Of a stretch of 64,000 nucleotides of DNA, positions 1-10,597 are shown piece by piece. Every line of letters starts with the position of its first letter. Within the stretch, counting starts at the first letter, position 1. The notes under the pieces are model-generated. The model worked only from the letters and a program-made list of their open reading frames with translations, was not told where the DNA came from and ran no database searches. The DNA is from Corythucha ciliata. Its lineage: Eukaryota > Arthropoda > Insecta > Hemiptera > Tingidae. The DNA lies in assembly GCA_038030265.1 (NCBI GenBank), contig CM075939.1:48589253-48653252 (forward strand). The letters are read 5' to 3'. Position numbers and translations under genes: made by a program.

Positions 1-450
1 AAATTTCATCCCCGTCTATTGCTTTTTTGTCTATTTTACGCGCGAGAGAGCACTTTTTCTCAATTTTTGCAGTGAATTAGTACATTTTTTTCATTTCTAT
101 CCTCGAATTAGCGTTTTTCCCAACTAATTTTTGTCATTGTTCCCAGGAATTAGTGTTTTTTTCTCAATTTCAACCGCGAATGCGCATCCTCTAGTTGTCT
201 CAATAGCAGCTGTGCCTTTAGCGCTTTTCCCCACAATGTTTGTAGCCGTGAGTTGTAGCGCTGAATGAATTAGCTTTTTTCTCTCATTTTAGCCACTAAA
301 GAACGCTTTTAATCAATTTCATGCACGAGTCAGTGCTTTGTTTTGACATTTTCAGCTGTGAATGAGCGCTTTATGTCCAGTTCAGCCACGAATTAGCGCC
401 TTTTCTCAATTTTAGAAGCGAGTTAGCGATTTTTTCATATCTTAATATCA
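1..450 (+). repeat. Degenerate ~30-bp repeat array, subfamily A, plus orientation
   Basis: The stretch is built of diverged copies of a unit that reads TTTTTCTCAATTTTAG followed by CCGCGAATTAGCGC, about 30 bp per copy. Examples are 'ctcgaattagcgttttt' near 111 and 'cacgaattagcgcctttt' near 395. Copies differ at many positions, so this is an old or fast-diverging array. The window edge cuts it, so its left boundary is unknown. No coding potential is visible. Confidence 0.75.
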
Positions 451-761
451 TAAAAATCCTTTTTAATCATCTTGGACACCGTGTCCAACGTGAGCTCTGG
501 GAGTCGATAAAATTGGCCGGAAAGATTGATTTAGGAACGACTGTCTTCTTGAAGGCTCCAACATGAGATCGAGCTTTCCGTGAACAATGTCTGGCAGCTG
601 ACAGTCAGTTTTGAAGCCACCCTTTTTCATTTGCTTCATTCACGTGGTACAGAGTGAATCCACTACACAAGGTTGCAATCATATGGTAGGGGAGAGAGCC
701 CTGGGAGTTTATTTCAGTCTGGAAATCGGAACTTTTTTTTTCCTTCATTCACAGCGCCGCA
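451..761. other. Upstream region of the H2B gene, no clear promoter
   Basis: This gap between the repeat field and the H2B start should contain the 5' UTR and promoter. I see no convincing TATA box at a suitable distance and no histone-type CCAAT cluster. A T-run lies just before the start codon (about 733-741). A second, overlapping reading frame starting at 673 looks like a shadow and is not supported. Confidence 0.4.
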
Positions 762-1130
762 ATGCCGTTTCGCCGTGAAATCAAGTCGAAAGCTGCCAGC
801 TCGTCGTCGTCACGAGTCAACAGGAAGAAACACAAACGACAAGAGAGCTACGCCGTCTACATTTATAAAGTGTTGAAACAGGTTCACCCTGACACTGGTG
901 TGTCGTCAAAAGCGATGAGCATCACGAACAGTTTCATCAACGACATGTTGGAACGGATCGCCGCCGAAGCGTCCCAACTGGCGTCGTACAATAATAAAAG
1001 TACGATAACGTCGAGGGAAATTCAAGCCGCCGTTCTGCTTCTACTGCCTGGAGAGTTGGCGAAACACGCGATATCCGAAGGGACGAAAGCTGTGAGCAAA
1101 TATTTGAACAGTGCACCGAGAAAACAATGA
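762..1130 (+). CDS. Histone H2B variant, divergent
   Basis: A complete 122-residue intronless ORF encodes a core nucleosome histone that pairs with H2A and binds DNA. The histone fold is clear: [20 protein letters not shown] (about residues 28-47), [20 protein letters not shown] (48-67), [12 protein letters not shown], and the C-terminal helix [20 protein letters not shown]. The N-terminal tail is short and serine-rich ([20 protein letters not shown]) and does not look like the lysine-rich PPK-type tail of replicative H2B. The fold has changes where canonical H2B is basic: [11 protein letters not shown] instead of the usual ASRLAHYNKRS, and AAVLLLLP instead of TAVRLLLP. The C-terminus is extended past the usual TSSK end, finishing SAPRKQ. 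The lysine matching the ubiquitinated C-terminal lysine (in AVSKY) is kept. The 3' side has an AATAAA signal and no histone stem-loop, so it is probably a replication-independent variant, possibly germline. The start is the first ATG in frame with the fold. An intact retrocopy is the alternative. Confidence 0.9.
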   Translation: MPFRREIKSKAASSSSSRVNRKKHKRQESYAVYIYKVLKQVHPDTGVSSKAMSITNSFINDMLERIAAEASQLASYNNKSTITSREIQAAVLLLLPGELAKHAISEGTKAVSKYLNSAPRKQ

Positions 1131-1165
1131 AAGTTAATTTTATTTTTGAATTTTTATGTATTTAC

Positions 1166-1171
1166 AATAAA
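1166..1171 (+). terminator. Polyadenylation signal AATAAA of the H2B gene
   Basis: AATAAA lies 36 nt after the H2B stop codon. The GGCTCTTTTCAGAGCC-type stem-loop of replication-dependent histone genes is absent from the region up to about 1250. This supports a polyadenylated, replication-independent transcript. Confidence 0.65.
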
Positions 1172-4100
1172 AAGGATTGCTAAATGTTGAGATGAGATTA
1201 TCTCTAGATAGATACGATTTTTTTAGCGGGTAATTGGTGGGAATTAAGGAGCTCTGCGGCGCTCAAGCCCTAAGGGCGCGGGCGTCCGGGTCTTCCTGTT
1301 CAGAAATTCGTTACAGAAACTGGTTAAATATCGCCTCAATAACTTGCAATTTGACGCAGGCTATGTAGCTTTCATGACCACTGGTGGTTCCCCTCCTATC
1401 ACAAGCTACCGTAGCTTGCTGGCGGGGTAGGAAGAAGACACAAACCTGGCTAGGACTCTATGTAAGCCTTCAACACAAAAAGGAGGAAAGATCTTTGGTA
1501 TTATCATCCCCCTGGCTCACCCCCCCCCCCATCAATATTTTTACCCGAATTACGCCCTTGACGCTTATTGAACGTTTGCTATTTGCTTTTTCTGGCAGTA
1601 TAAACCGACTTAAACTTATTTATCAGTGGGCGTTCTTGTTAAGGGCCTGGCATGAGGAGTGTGGATAACTTTTGACAGTAAGCCATAAAACAGACCTGGA
1701 GAATTACAGTGTGGAGAAGAATCGAACAGCGATACCCCGCCTGCCTCCCCCCCCTAACGCCGAACTCCTTCAGCGTTCAAAACTTTTAAAATAACTTACG
1801 TGTTGCGGTTACGACTTTCATGGGCCCTTGGCAGAATAGGTTGTTGGAAAGAACGGACAGGGGCGGGTGTGGAAGTGGAGGAATGGGTTAGCCTTTTTTT
1901 TCAAACGGTGTAAAACTTTCCTCTCACGCTACAGAAAAAAAAAAAAAAAAAAAAAAAAACGTTTGTACGTTATTAATGACGATCGTACGGATGGAAAAAC
2001 GGGAGAAAGAGAGAAAAGTGTAAAACACGTGGAAGTTTGTATGCAAAGCGAGAGCAGACCCCCTCCCTCTTACCCCATAATACCTTTCCCATCAGTCATT
2101 GGACATCCATCTTTGCCCATGTTTATTTAAAACGAGTAAGGTGCAGTAATTCATTTATTTCAACCATGTAAAAAGGCTTATGGCACTCTCGCTGTCTCTT
2201 TTATTTTCATCATTCGAGGAAATTTTGAAAATTCATGGGAAGAAAACGGGATGACCAATGAAAAGTGACGTGTAGCCGAGTTTATAAGAGTGAAATTCAC
2301 CTCTTAGAAGGTTTAGAAAGGAAGAGCTGCATGAATTCATATGACTGAGCCCTCAGTATATATTTATAAGTTTACAACATTGGCGATGCAATGTTACCCC
2401 GTCCATTGTTGGATGAATAGCAGTCTATAGATGAGAGTTTGTGTGGTTGGAAAGGGCGGGGGGTGACATTCCAGATAGTATTGTTGAGTCTTCTTTTCTT
2501 TCTTTTCTAAATAAAGAGATTCTTCCCTTGCTTCTTTGCCTTTTTTTATTTCGACTACATTGTGAAAGGAAAGAAGCGGGAAATGCCCGAGACAAGCAGA
2601 GGGAGGAAAAAAACACGATTTTTCTCCTCTTAGCATATTATTTTGGTTTTATTTTCCACTATTATATCATTTAGTTTGTATTAATATTTTGAAAGTCGTT
2701 TAAAATCACTCAACTTGCAGTTAAAACGAAAGTACGTGCAAAAAGCTTGAGGGGTTTAGAGTATACTACGCTCTCACAAATGGCTTTCCACTCATCTCCG
2801 GCGCGACGGTTTTTAAGGGGTTTGCATGTTAAATTCCATCTCCCCCCCCCCATCATCTATCAAGAGTGTGTGTGCATGTTTGAGTGTATTTGAAGGAAGG
2901 GAAGTTTTCCCAAGCGGAATCAACATCGCCTAATTACTGCTAACAAGAAATCCGCATCCCTTTTCTCCTATCAACCTCCCCCTACCCACCAGTACATTCA
3001 TTCATATGCAGAGTTTCCGCGATGAAGCTTTTCCTCACCCCCCCCCCCATATCACAAGTCGACTACCAGATCCTGTCATAAACAAGGGAGTTAAGAAACT
3101 GTACGAGGCATCTCGGATTTCTATTTAACATAACTTTTTGAATATAAATAAACCTAAAAATGAACCTTTTTTCAGTCAAAAGCTCTTTCTCCACCCCCTC
3201 CCTCCCTCCTTGTGGCTGAAATTGAGTGATTTCAAAACAAATGAGGGAAATTGGTCGATTCGGGAAAATTAAATCACAAAAGGAAGCGAGAAAGCGAGCG
3301 GCTACGGCAAAAGGGCAAGATATTTTAATTCACTCAAAAACGTTGACCTTTTTTATTCTTCTCCAAGTTAACATTTTCTTTTGATAGACGGAAACGTTAC
3401 TCGGCGTTCAATCTCGTCAATATATTTTTATTTATTTATCGCAAAGTTTGGTTTTCTTTAACTCAGCGGAGTGTAGAAAATGAGTCCATTTCAAATTATT
3501 TTCCTTTTCCCCTAAATTGAATTCGAGTGAGATCTCCCAAAGGGGGGTACGGCGTACGGCCTTTGATACCACACCATCCCCTCATATTGACCCGTGGTAT
3601 TCATTGGAGTATAGAGTTCACATGTGAATCCTCAACCCCTTTCCATACATTTTTGCCCCCTCTTGGTCGTCGTTTTGATGATTATTTACCCCCCCCCCCT
3701 CTTTCGCCCAAGGACTTGAAGGAACGTTGCGTTTTTTTACCGAGATGTTACCACTGCGGGATGAAACTTCTTTTTTTTTTTTTTTTTTTTTCAAGGAAGT
3801 GAAATTTAAATCCACTCGCCGCATATTTGCATGTATTTTGGGTGACCTTGCTACGCCATCACTCTTTTACCGGTACCCAACTATGTAAAGTGGAAGGATG
3901 TTATAAAAAATGAACAGGAAAATAAAGGTAGAAGGGTGAGGAGGCCGTTAATTTCCTCTCTTTTAATGAGGCATTTCATTATGGAAACAATGCCGTACGT
4001 CGGGATTAAAAAATGATGGGGGGGTGGGTTGAAGTAAGGGAGGGCCTTGGGCTTATTTTTGCAGAATATAAAAAGCTTGCTACAAACCAGTAAGGCAGAG

Positions 4101-4330
4101 CTGGGATCAGGCTATGGCGTATGGGTCCAGAGGAGGCAGAGGAGGAGGAGGCTAGCGCCAGCTGGGGGAGTTGTATCATATAAGAACTTTTTAAGGCGCG
4201 AATTGTCAGTTTAGTTATTGTTAGGGCGCGTAGAGTCACTTTTTTTTCTTCTTCTTCTTTTTTTTCTGGTGCCTTGCCGGCCAAGCTGAGTCCGGCGACG
4301 CTAAAGCCACAACTGGGCACCTACGTCATA
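1172..4330. other. Intergenic AT-rich DNA with homopolymer runs, no gene seen
   Basis: No ORF here resembles a known protein and codon use is not protein-like. The region contains a poly-A run (1935-1959), a poly-T run (about 3772-3791) and several C runs of 8-10 bases (near 1523, 2844, 3040 and 3690), mostly followed by ordinary unique-looking sequence. No transposon ends were recognised. Small ORFs at 1384-1668 and 3527-3802 are dominated by low-complexity sequence. Confidence 0.5.
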
Positions 4331-4339
4331 CCCATTGAG

Positions 4340-4990
4340 GGCCCCGGACTCGTATGAGCTAACTCGGCTCCTCAAACCTTCTTACCCTCCCTAGAAATTC
4401 CAGCATTCGGGCTCCCTGAGCCCTGGAGAATTCTAGTTCGGCCAGCCTATCCGTTCCGAATATTGCCATTCTTGCCACCGCGAATCTATCACAGTCGCAG
4501 TTAACATGTCTCATGGTCTCCTCATGCAACCTACACCCCTCACAAAGTTAGGTCCGCTATCAGTTCCATCGTGTGCAAGTGTTTCCGCACCGCGAAGTGA
4601 CCTGTGTACGCTCCTACTATAATTCTGGCTTGAATCCTTCACAATCCCAACAACCACTTTGTTGTTTTGTCCTCGTATTTCTTTATCCCATCTTTTGCCT
4701 GTCTACAATGGGCCTCTGCCGCCCAAGCGGCCTGGGCTTCTCTCCTTGCCCATCTTAGAATTTCACCTGCTCCTATATCCCTAGCCACGCTTACTGCAGG
4801 CTCGTGGCCGATATGCTCTCTCGTTCCCTGGGATGCCAGCATACCCTGGAACCCACTCCAACATAACTGTGTTGCCTGTGTCCAGGAGAGCCGATACACG
4901 CGATCTACAATCCTCCACCTGCCGTGGTTTGACCACCGGCCTCGAAACAGCCCCCACGGCGGCGCGGCTGTCCAAGTATATCATCACCCG
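4340..4990 (-). pseudogene. Non-LTR retrotransposon 3' fragment: RNase H domain and zinc-knuckle-like tail
   Basis: Read on the minus strand from 4987, the first frame gives MMIYLDSRAAVGAV, which fits the D-S motif of LINE RNase H, then VMLEWVPGYAGIPGNERA, the classic WVPGHxGIxGNExAD segment. The frame then breaks. The following frame carries on to about 4639, and another gives AYTGHFAVRKHL. After a further shift comes CEGCRLHEETMRHVNCDC (about 4475-4530), which resembles the C-x2-C...H...C tail found after RNase H in I- and R1/Loa-type elements. There are at least three frame changes, so it is dead. The reverse transcriptase that should lie upstream (higher coordinates) is missing. ORF1-like sequence on the same strand at 6950-8073 may belong to the same element. 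Confidence 0.75.
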
Positions 4991-5377
4991 AACTAAACAT
5001 AATAGGTCGGTGATCAGATTTAATTATTCTGTCACACACCCTCCAATTAGAAACCCATCTACCCGTCGGCCCTAGCGGAGCGAGCATTGCATCCATTACA
5101 CCATCGAGCCGCGCGTCTTACTGTGCCGGAGATTTGCCTGCAGAAACCTCATACGCCAGACTCCCTGGGGGAGCGGAGCAGATCCTCCTCCACGTCCTCC
5201 AGCGTCCTGACATAAAGTGCAGGTCGAGTTGACATACCAAGTCGCTCACCCCAGGGAAAAATTCCAAGGGATCCCTACACACACACAAAAAAAAAGTCAT
5301 CCCGAGAGCCCTCCGAGTGGGGGAAAAGTCGGAAAGGGAACCACCCACCGATCAACCCACTGAGCCACCCGAGCGGG

Positions 5378-6925
5378 TGTGAGTGGGCAGAAACCACCTA
5401 CCGACTATAATATATTATAAGCAAAGCGCCGGCACTCAAAACTTCACTTCAAGTCAAGAAGTCAAACGGGAACCATCCCAGCAACCTGGACCAGATCTTC
5501 AGGCTGCGAACGGACTACTCGACTGAGAAACAGCATGACACTCCAGCCGCTTCAACTACTAGGAACTCCAGGACACCCGACGATCCGGAAGTACAACACC
5601 GATGACGCAGTCTTCCCGAAGCGAAGGATCGCTCACCGAAAATCACGCCGTTCGGGAAAACGTCCAGCGGTCAATTGAGACGACTCTTGACCGCTCGTGA
5701 CGTCACATCCCACCTAGGCAGCAACGGGCAAAGCGTATTGGGAACCTTTCCGGCTATTCAGTGATTCGATCCTGACTGGTTGGCATAAGGCCGACCCTGA
5801 CCGAGGCCTCTTGCCCTGCCTTGGGGGCGGGGCTTCAGCGGTGCGGAACTTTCCAAGCTCTACTCCTTTGAGACGACTCCGGACGCTTGTTGAAATTGGA
5901 CACCCTAATACGGGGATACTACGGGGCTTAGCGACACTTGTGTCTGCCCCAGAATTCATAGAGTAAGACCAATCCCGTCCGAACCTTCCCTATCCTTGCC
6001 GAACCCGCCGAAGAAGACGACTTCGGACTAGACGGAACCGATCAACGCCATCGGTCACCTCCGATTATTGCGGACAGCACCACAGAACGCTAACGGACCG
6101 TTAGCCCGAGAGGCTGCCCATAGCCGGTGTGTTTTCTCTTTTTCTGACCAGTGGTGCGAGAAAGCTTACGGGAACCTTCCAAGCTCTACTCCGTTGAGAC
6201 GACTCCGGACGCTTGTTGAAGTTGGACATCCTACAGTGGAATAGACCGCCACTGGTTCAAGTCGTCAGTGACTTGACGCATATACCAAATCGGACCAGCA
6301 GGATAACCTTGCGGGAACATTCCCAGCTCGACTCCGTTGAGAAGACTCCGGACGCTCGTTGAAGGGAACCCTTGGTATTGTGGACCTGACCACCGATAGG
6401 CATTCGTGCCCGTCCGTTGAGACGATTCCGGTCTAAATTTCTTCTCATTCCCTCAGCCTCGGTGAAACTCGATAGATACTACGGGGCTTAGCGACACTTG
6501 TGTCTGCCCCAGAATTCATAGAGTAAGACCGATCCTGTCCGAACCTTTCCCTGTCCTTGCCGAACCCGGCGAAAAAGACATTCACCTGATTGGACGGAGC
6601 CGATCAAGGACCGGTCAACGCCATCGGTCAACTCCGATCACTACGGACAGCACCAAGGGACGCTAACGTACCGTTAGCCCGATAGCGCCGAGGGATGCTA
6701 ACCGACCGCAAACGACAAGACCAGCGGACAACGCAGCGACACCACGACCAGAGGATCTCGGAACAGCGCGAAGGGACGCTACCAGACTGCCGGTCGCGAG
6801 CCCCACGCACCGGAACAAGCGGAAACCGTCAAAGAAGACAATTATAATTTTTAACCGACACCAATTGTAAATCAGTTGTATTATATTGAGAATATATTGG
6901 GGCCTGTTACCCAAAGAAAACAACA
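5378..6925 (+). repeat. Possible long terminal repeat with an internal ~560-bp duplication
   Basis: This block is GC-richer than its surroundings. It contains modules that recur: GATACTACGGGGCTTAGCG starts at 5915 and again at 6475, in each case followed by the same ~70 bp and then by a CGCCATCGGTCA block (about 6046 and 6620). A third module, CTCCGTTGAGACGACTCCGG or close variants, occurs near 5863, 6190, 6332 and 6414. A TATA-like stretch (ataatatattataag, about 5407) follows a TGTG start at 5378. The block ends in AACAACA just before a TGGCGACCGT sequence that fits an Arg-tRNA primer site. These points suggest an LTR of a Gypsy-type element. No second LTR, gag or pol is present, and the left edge is a guess. 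Confidence 0.35.
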
Positions 6926-6927
6926 GG

Positions 6928-6937
6928 TGGCGACCGT
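6928..6937 (+). other. Candidate primer-binding site (tRNA-Arg type)
   Basis: TGGCGACCGT directly follows a block ending in CAACA. Some Gypsy-group elements (mdg1/412 type) use a TGGCGACCG primer site complementary to the 3' end of an arginine tRNA. No Gypsy coding region follows, so this would be a stranded LTR-PBS fragment. Confidence 0.35.
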
Positions 6938-6949
6938 TTAATTTCTTGC

Positions 6950-8073
6950 ATCTTCAACCCTCATCTTCGGGTAGTCCGAACGACCTCCCATTAAGCCACA
7001 CTGCGTCAACCTCATCCTCCTCCATTTCACTCTCCTCCTCCGATTCTTCCCCTAACCACTGGCTTCGAAGCACCCAGAATTTGACCCGTGTCAGCTCGAA
7101 TTCCAAGTAGCCCACCCATCGGCCTCGTAACCCACGGTACTCCATTTCTCGAACTGTAGATCAAGGTCCAGGTTGACCGCCTCCATGCACGGCAAGAGCT
7201 CATCCTGCCGTAATCCGAAGCCGGTCAGAATGCCTCGTATTCTTTTCGGAACGGGGAGTTCCGAAAGCCAACAGACTTACCACCCCATTACCCCCACTAT
7301 ATCCCGTTGTATTCCTAATAATAGGCCTGCATAATTCCCTATTCCCACACATCCACACACCTTATTCTTAGATGCTATAATCGTCCTTAGGACAAAACGT
7401 CTTACCTCTATCGCTTCCTCGTTAGTAAAAGCTCAACTACCTACTTTAGCCAACACCACCTTGGCGTTTGTTGAGGACCTAGCCCTCTTACCATGTTCCT
7501 TGCACGCTTTCTTCTCCACATCTTCCTTCTTAGTTCTCTTATTCGGGGCCGCGCTGCCCTCCCCCCCGGAGGGGGGGGGGTTCGGGTATGACGTTGACCG
7601 GACCCTGTTTTGGTTCTCGTTCCTCTTCTCTTCTCTGATTCTATCCTTCTTCACTCTTTTCTCTTCAAATCTCCCTCTAAAGCCCGTAAGGGGCTGCCTG
7701 GTTTTCGCCTCGGCCGCCTTACTAAGTTTGTTAGCCTAGCCCTATCTCTAGATTTTTTTCCCATCCCGCCGGGTTTTAATGAAGCCTTCCGAGTCTTCTG
7801 CCTCTGAGTTTGACTGGGTCGCCAACTGCGTCCCTGTCGACCTTTCTCCCGCGACAACCGGTATTTCCTGGGTCGGTATACTCCACTGTGGTCTGCCTGG
7901 GTCGACGTATCGTCGCTGGCCGTTCCCGTTGTGGTAATCCCGTCCCTGGATATTTGCAGGTTAGCTGCGGAATTAATTAAGTATTTTTCCTTATCGCTCA
8001 TGACGATAAGGAAACCTCCCCACGGGGGGCCCTCGAGGCCACCACCAAAGTTTGTCTTTTTTATACCGAACAA
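6950..8073 (-). pseudogene. LINE ORF1 (gag-like) remnant, DUF4780-like
   Basis: The minus strand starts at 8073 or at the internal MSDKEKYLINSAANL, then runs through very basic sequence to 7651. It continues in another frame (7654-7433) with more lysine/arginine-rich sequence. Around 7430-7260 comes NEEAIEVRRFVLRTIIAS. Around 7255-7100 comes LPVPKRIRGILTGFG followed by ELLPCMEAVNLDLDLQFEKW. The last two resemble the C-terminal domain of LINE and related retroelement ORF1 proteins (DUF4780-like: a P-x-x-I/V-x-G stretch, then ELL, an N-x-x-L, and a conserved W). A final frame shift leads into ELTRVKFWVLRSQW. At least three frameshifts or stops make it non-functional. It lies on the same strand as, and upstream of, the RNase H fragment at 4340-4990, so the two may be parts of one element with its RT lost. 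The family match is from memory. Confidence 0.5.
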
Positions 8074-8269
8074 CCGCGGTATATATAACTCGTCCGATCA
8101 TTCAGAGAAACCGTCCAAACTTCCTTCACACGTACGACACTAGTATTGTCGAAAAAACGCCTTCAACGCACAAACAAAATTCTAATAATGAAGAACCCCC
8201 GATACCAAAAAGCTATCGGGTTACCGTAGCCTTCCGAGTCTTCTACAGTCACTATTGCCAATTTCAGTG

Positions 8270-8712
8270 CGTCAATAGCCAGAACCAGTTTTGCCATATT
8301 TGGCGCGCAAATAATCCAGTTTAGCCAATTTGAAAAGCGCAAACCGTCTTTTTTTACCATTTTTTGGCGCGATTAGTCAGCTTAGCCTGTGCGAATGGTC
8401 AATTTTGCCATTTTGAAAGCAGGAATAATCTGTTTAAGCATTTTCGGAGCGCGAACCATCAGTTTAGACAATTTTTAAGTGCGCGCATGGCCATTTTCAG
8501 GGCGGGATTCTCTCTCGAGCCTCTCTCTTGAGCGAAAATCCACAGAACTGGTTTTATTTTTTAAAAGCAAAGACCACGAAATGAGGGTTTGTAGAACGTC
8601 AAAATGATGAAATTTGGTTTTTGGAAGGGCCAAACGTATGTTGATTGGTTTTGGATCGGACTGTGTTGCGCCGACTGTTTCGGATTGTGGCGTGAATGTC
8701 AAAGATATTTTA
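8270..8712 (+). repeat. Subfamily B ~30-bp repeats and flank block copied again at 10598-11067
   Basis: The first part (to about 8500) holds subfamily B units in plus orientation, such as GGCGCGATTAGTCAGCTTAG and GCGAACCATCAGTTTAG. The rest is ordinary sequence. The stretch 8325-8712 recurs almost identically on the other side of the tandem array (10598-11067). Small minus-strand ORFs at 8475-8702 and 10830-11180 are the same repeat read through and are not genes. Confidence 0.75.
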
Positions 8713-8968
8713 TAATTGAGCTTTAGATGACCCTATCTACGGACATTTTAGGGGAATACTCCCCTCCTCACCGCACCACCCTAGTCACAACTGTGAATTC
8801 GAGGGAGTGGGGAGGTTCTTAGGTTCTTAGAGGAATACTCCCCTCCTCACCGCACCACCCTAGTCACAACCGTGAATTCGAGGGAGTGGGGAGGCTGAAA
8901 ATAAAGAAATAAATCTTTAAATTAAATACTTACTGCTTTTACTTGTTTTGAGTTCCGAGAAAAAATTG

Positions 8969-9043
8969 CTCCCCAGGTGGGCTTCGAACCCACGACCTCC
9001 TGGTTTCGCGCCAGATGCTCTTGCCACCTAAGCTATCTGGGGA
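8969..9043 (-). tRNA. tRNA-like gene, copy 1 (anticodon position reads CGA)
   Basis: The minus strand folds as a cloverleaf. The acceptor TCCCCAG pairs with CTGGGGA over 7 bp and is followed by discriminator G. The D stem is GCTT/GAGC, the anticodon stem TCTGG/CCAGG with loop CGCGAAA, the variable loop AGGTC, and the T arm GTGGG-TTCGAAG-CCCAC. The B-box GGTTCGAAGCC is intact and TAGCTTAGGTGG is a near A-box, so RNA polymerase III transcription is plausible. Two oddities argue for a tRNA-like or pseudo-tRNA: loop position 33 is G rather than the near-universal U, and three bases (ATA) separate acceptor and D stem. Anticodon CGA would mean serine, but the short variable loop does not fit a serine tRNA. 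It lies inside a 14-bp inverted repeat (TTTGAGTTCCGAGA at 8947, its complement at 9082). Confidence 0.65.
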
Positions 9044-9405
9044 GTCCACGCAAAGAGCGAATCCACCCAGGAGAAATCCCCTCTCGGAACTCAAACTGCA
9101 CCTAACGGGTCAGTGCATGTCATACGTCATTTCTAATGTGTCCGGCAATTAATTGAATAATTGAGCTTTAGATGACCCTATCTACGGACATTTTAGGGGA
9201 ATACTCCCCTCCTCACCGCACCACCCTAGTCACAACTGTGAATTCGAGGGAGTGGGGAGGTTCTTAGGGGAATACTCCCCTCCTCACCGCACCACCCTAG
9301 TCACAACCGTGAATTCGAGGGAGTGGGGAGGCTGAAAATAAAGAAATAAATCTTTAAATTAAATACTTACTGCTTTTACTTGTTTTGAGTTCCGAGAAAA
9401 AATTG

Positions 9406-9480
9406 CTCCCCAGGTGGGCTTCGAACCCACGACCTCCTGGTTTCGCGCCAGATGCTCTTGCCACCTAAGCTATCTGGGGA
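9406..9480 (-). tRNA. tRNA-like gene, copy 2
   Basis: This copy looks identical to the one at 8969-9043, with the same stems, G33 loop and B-box, and lies exactly one unit further along the array. The identical odd loop in every copy shows that the unusual base predates amplification and is not a sequencing slip. Confidence 0.65.
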
Positions 9481-9842
9481 GTCCACGCAAAGAGCGAATC
9501 CACCCAGGAGAAATCCCCTCTCGGAACTCAAACTGCACCTAACGGGTCAGTGCATGTCATACGTCATTTCTAATGTGTCCGGCAATTAATTGAATAATTG
9601 AGCTTTAGATGACCCTATCTACGGACATTTTAGGGGAATACTCCCCTCCTCACCGCACCACCCTAGTCACAACTGTGAATTCGAGGGAGTGGGGAGGTTC
9701 TTAGGGGAATACTCCCCTCCTCACCGCACCACCCTAGTCACAACCGTGAATTCGAGGGAGTGGGGAGGCTGAAAATAAAGAAATAAATCTTTAAATTAAA
9801 TACTTACTGCTTTTACTTGTTTTGAGTTCCGAGAAAAAATTG

Positions 9843-9917
9843 CTCCCCAGGTGGGCTTCGAACCCACGACCTCCTGGTTTCGCGCCAGATGCTCTTGCCA
9901 CCTAAGCTATCTGGGGA
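9843..9917 (-). tRNA. tRNA-like gene, copy 3
   Basis: Third copy of the same minus-strand tRNA-like sequence, 437 bp after copy 2, with the same flanking inverted repeat. Confidence 0.65.
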
Positions 9918-10279
9918 GTCCACGCAAAGAGCGAATCCACCCAGGAGAAATCCCCTCTCGGAACTCAAACTGCACCTAACGGGTCAGTGCATGTCATACG
10001 TCATTTCTAATGTGTCCGGCAATTAATTGAATAATTGAGCTTTAGATGACCCTATCTACGGACATTTTAGGGGAATACTCCCCTCCTCACCGCACCACCC
10101 TAGTCACAACTGTGAATTCGAGGGAGTGGGGAGGTTCTTAGGGGAATACTCCCCTCCTCACCGCACCACCCTAGTCACAACCGTGAATTCGAGGGAGTGG
10201 GGAGGCTGAAAATAAAGAAATAAATCTTTAAATTAAATACTTACTGCTTTTACTTGTTTTGAGTTCCGAGAAAAAATTG

Positions 10280-10354
10280 CTCCCCAGGTGGGCTTCGAAC
10301 CCACGACCTCCTGGTTTCGCGCCAGATGCTCTTGCCACCTAAGCTATCTGGGGA
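10280..10354 (-). tRNA. tRNA-like gene, copy 4
   Basis: Fourth and last copy. The next unit is cut off at 10599 before reaching its tRNA-like part. Confidence 0.65.
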
Positions 10355-10597
10355 GTCCACGCAAAGAGCGAATCCACCCAGGAGAAATCCCCTCTCGGAA
10401 CTCAAACTGCACCTAACGGGTCAGTGCATGTCATACGTCATTTCTAATGTGTCCGGCAATTAATTGAATAATTGAGCTTTAGATGACCCTATCTACGGAC
10501 ATTTTAGGGGAATACTCCCCTCCTCACCGCACCACCCTAGTCACAACTGTGAATTCGAGGGAGTGGGGAGGTTCTTAGGGGAATACTCCCCTCCTCA

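Noticed and set aside
673..876. ORF overlapping the H2B start in another frame
   Set aside because: It is a shadow frame of the H2B gene, with no independent support.
5040..5110. tRNA-like A-box (TGGTGTAATGG on the minus strand) as a tRNA or SINE head
   Set aside because: There is no matching B-box at the right distance and no cloverleaf forms. A second A-box-like TGGCTCAGTGGG near 5360 also lacks a B-box.
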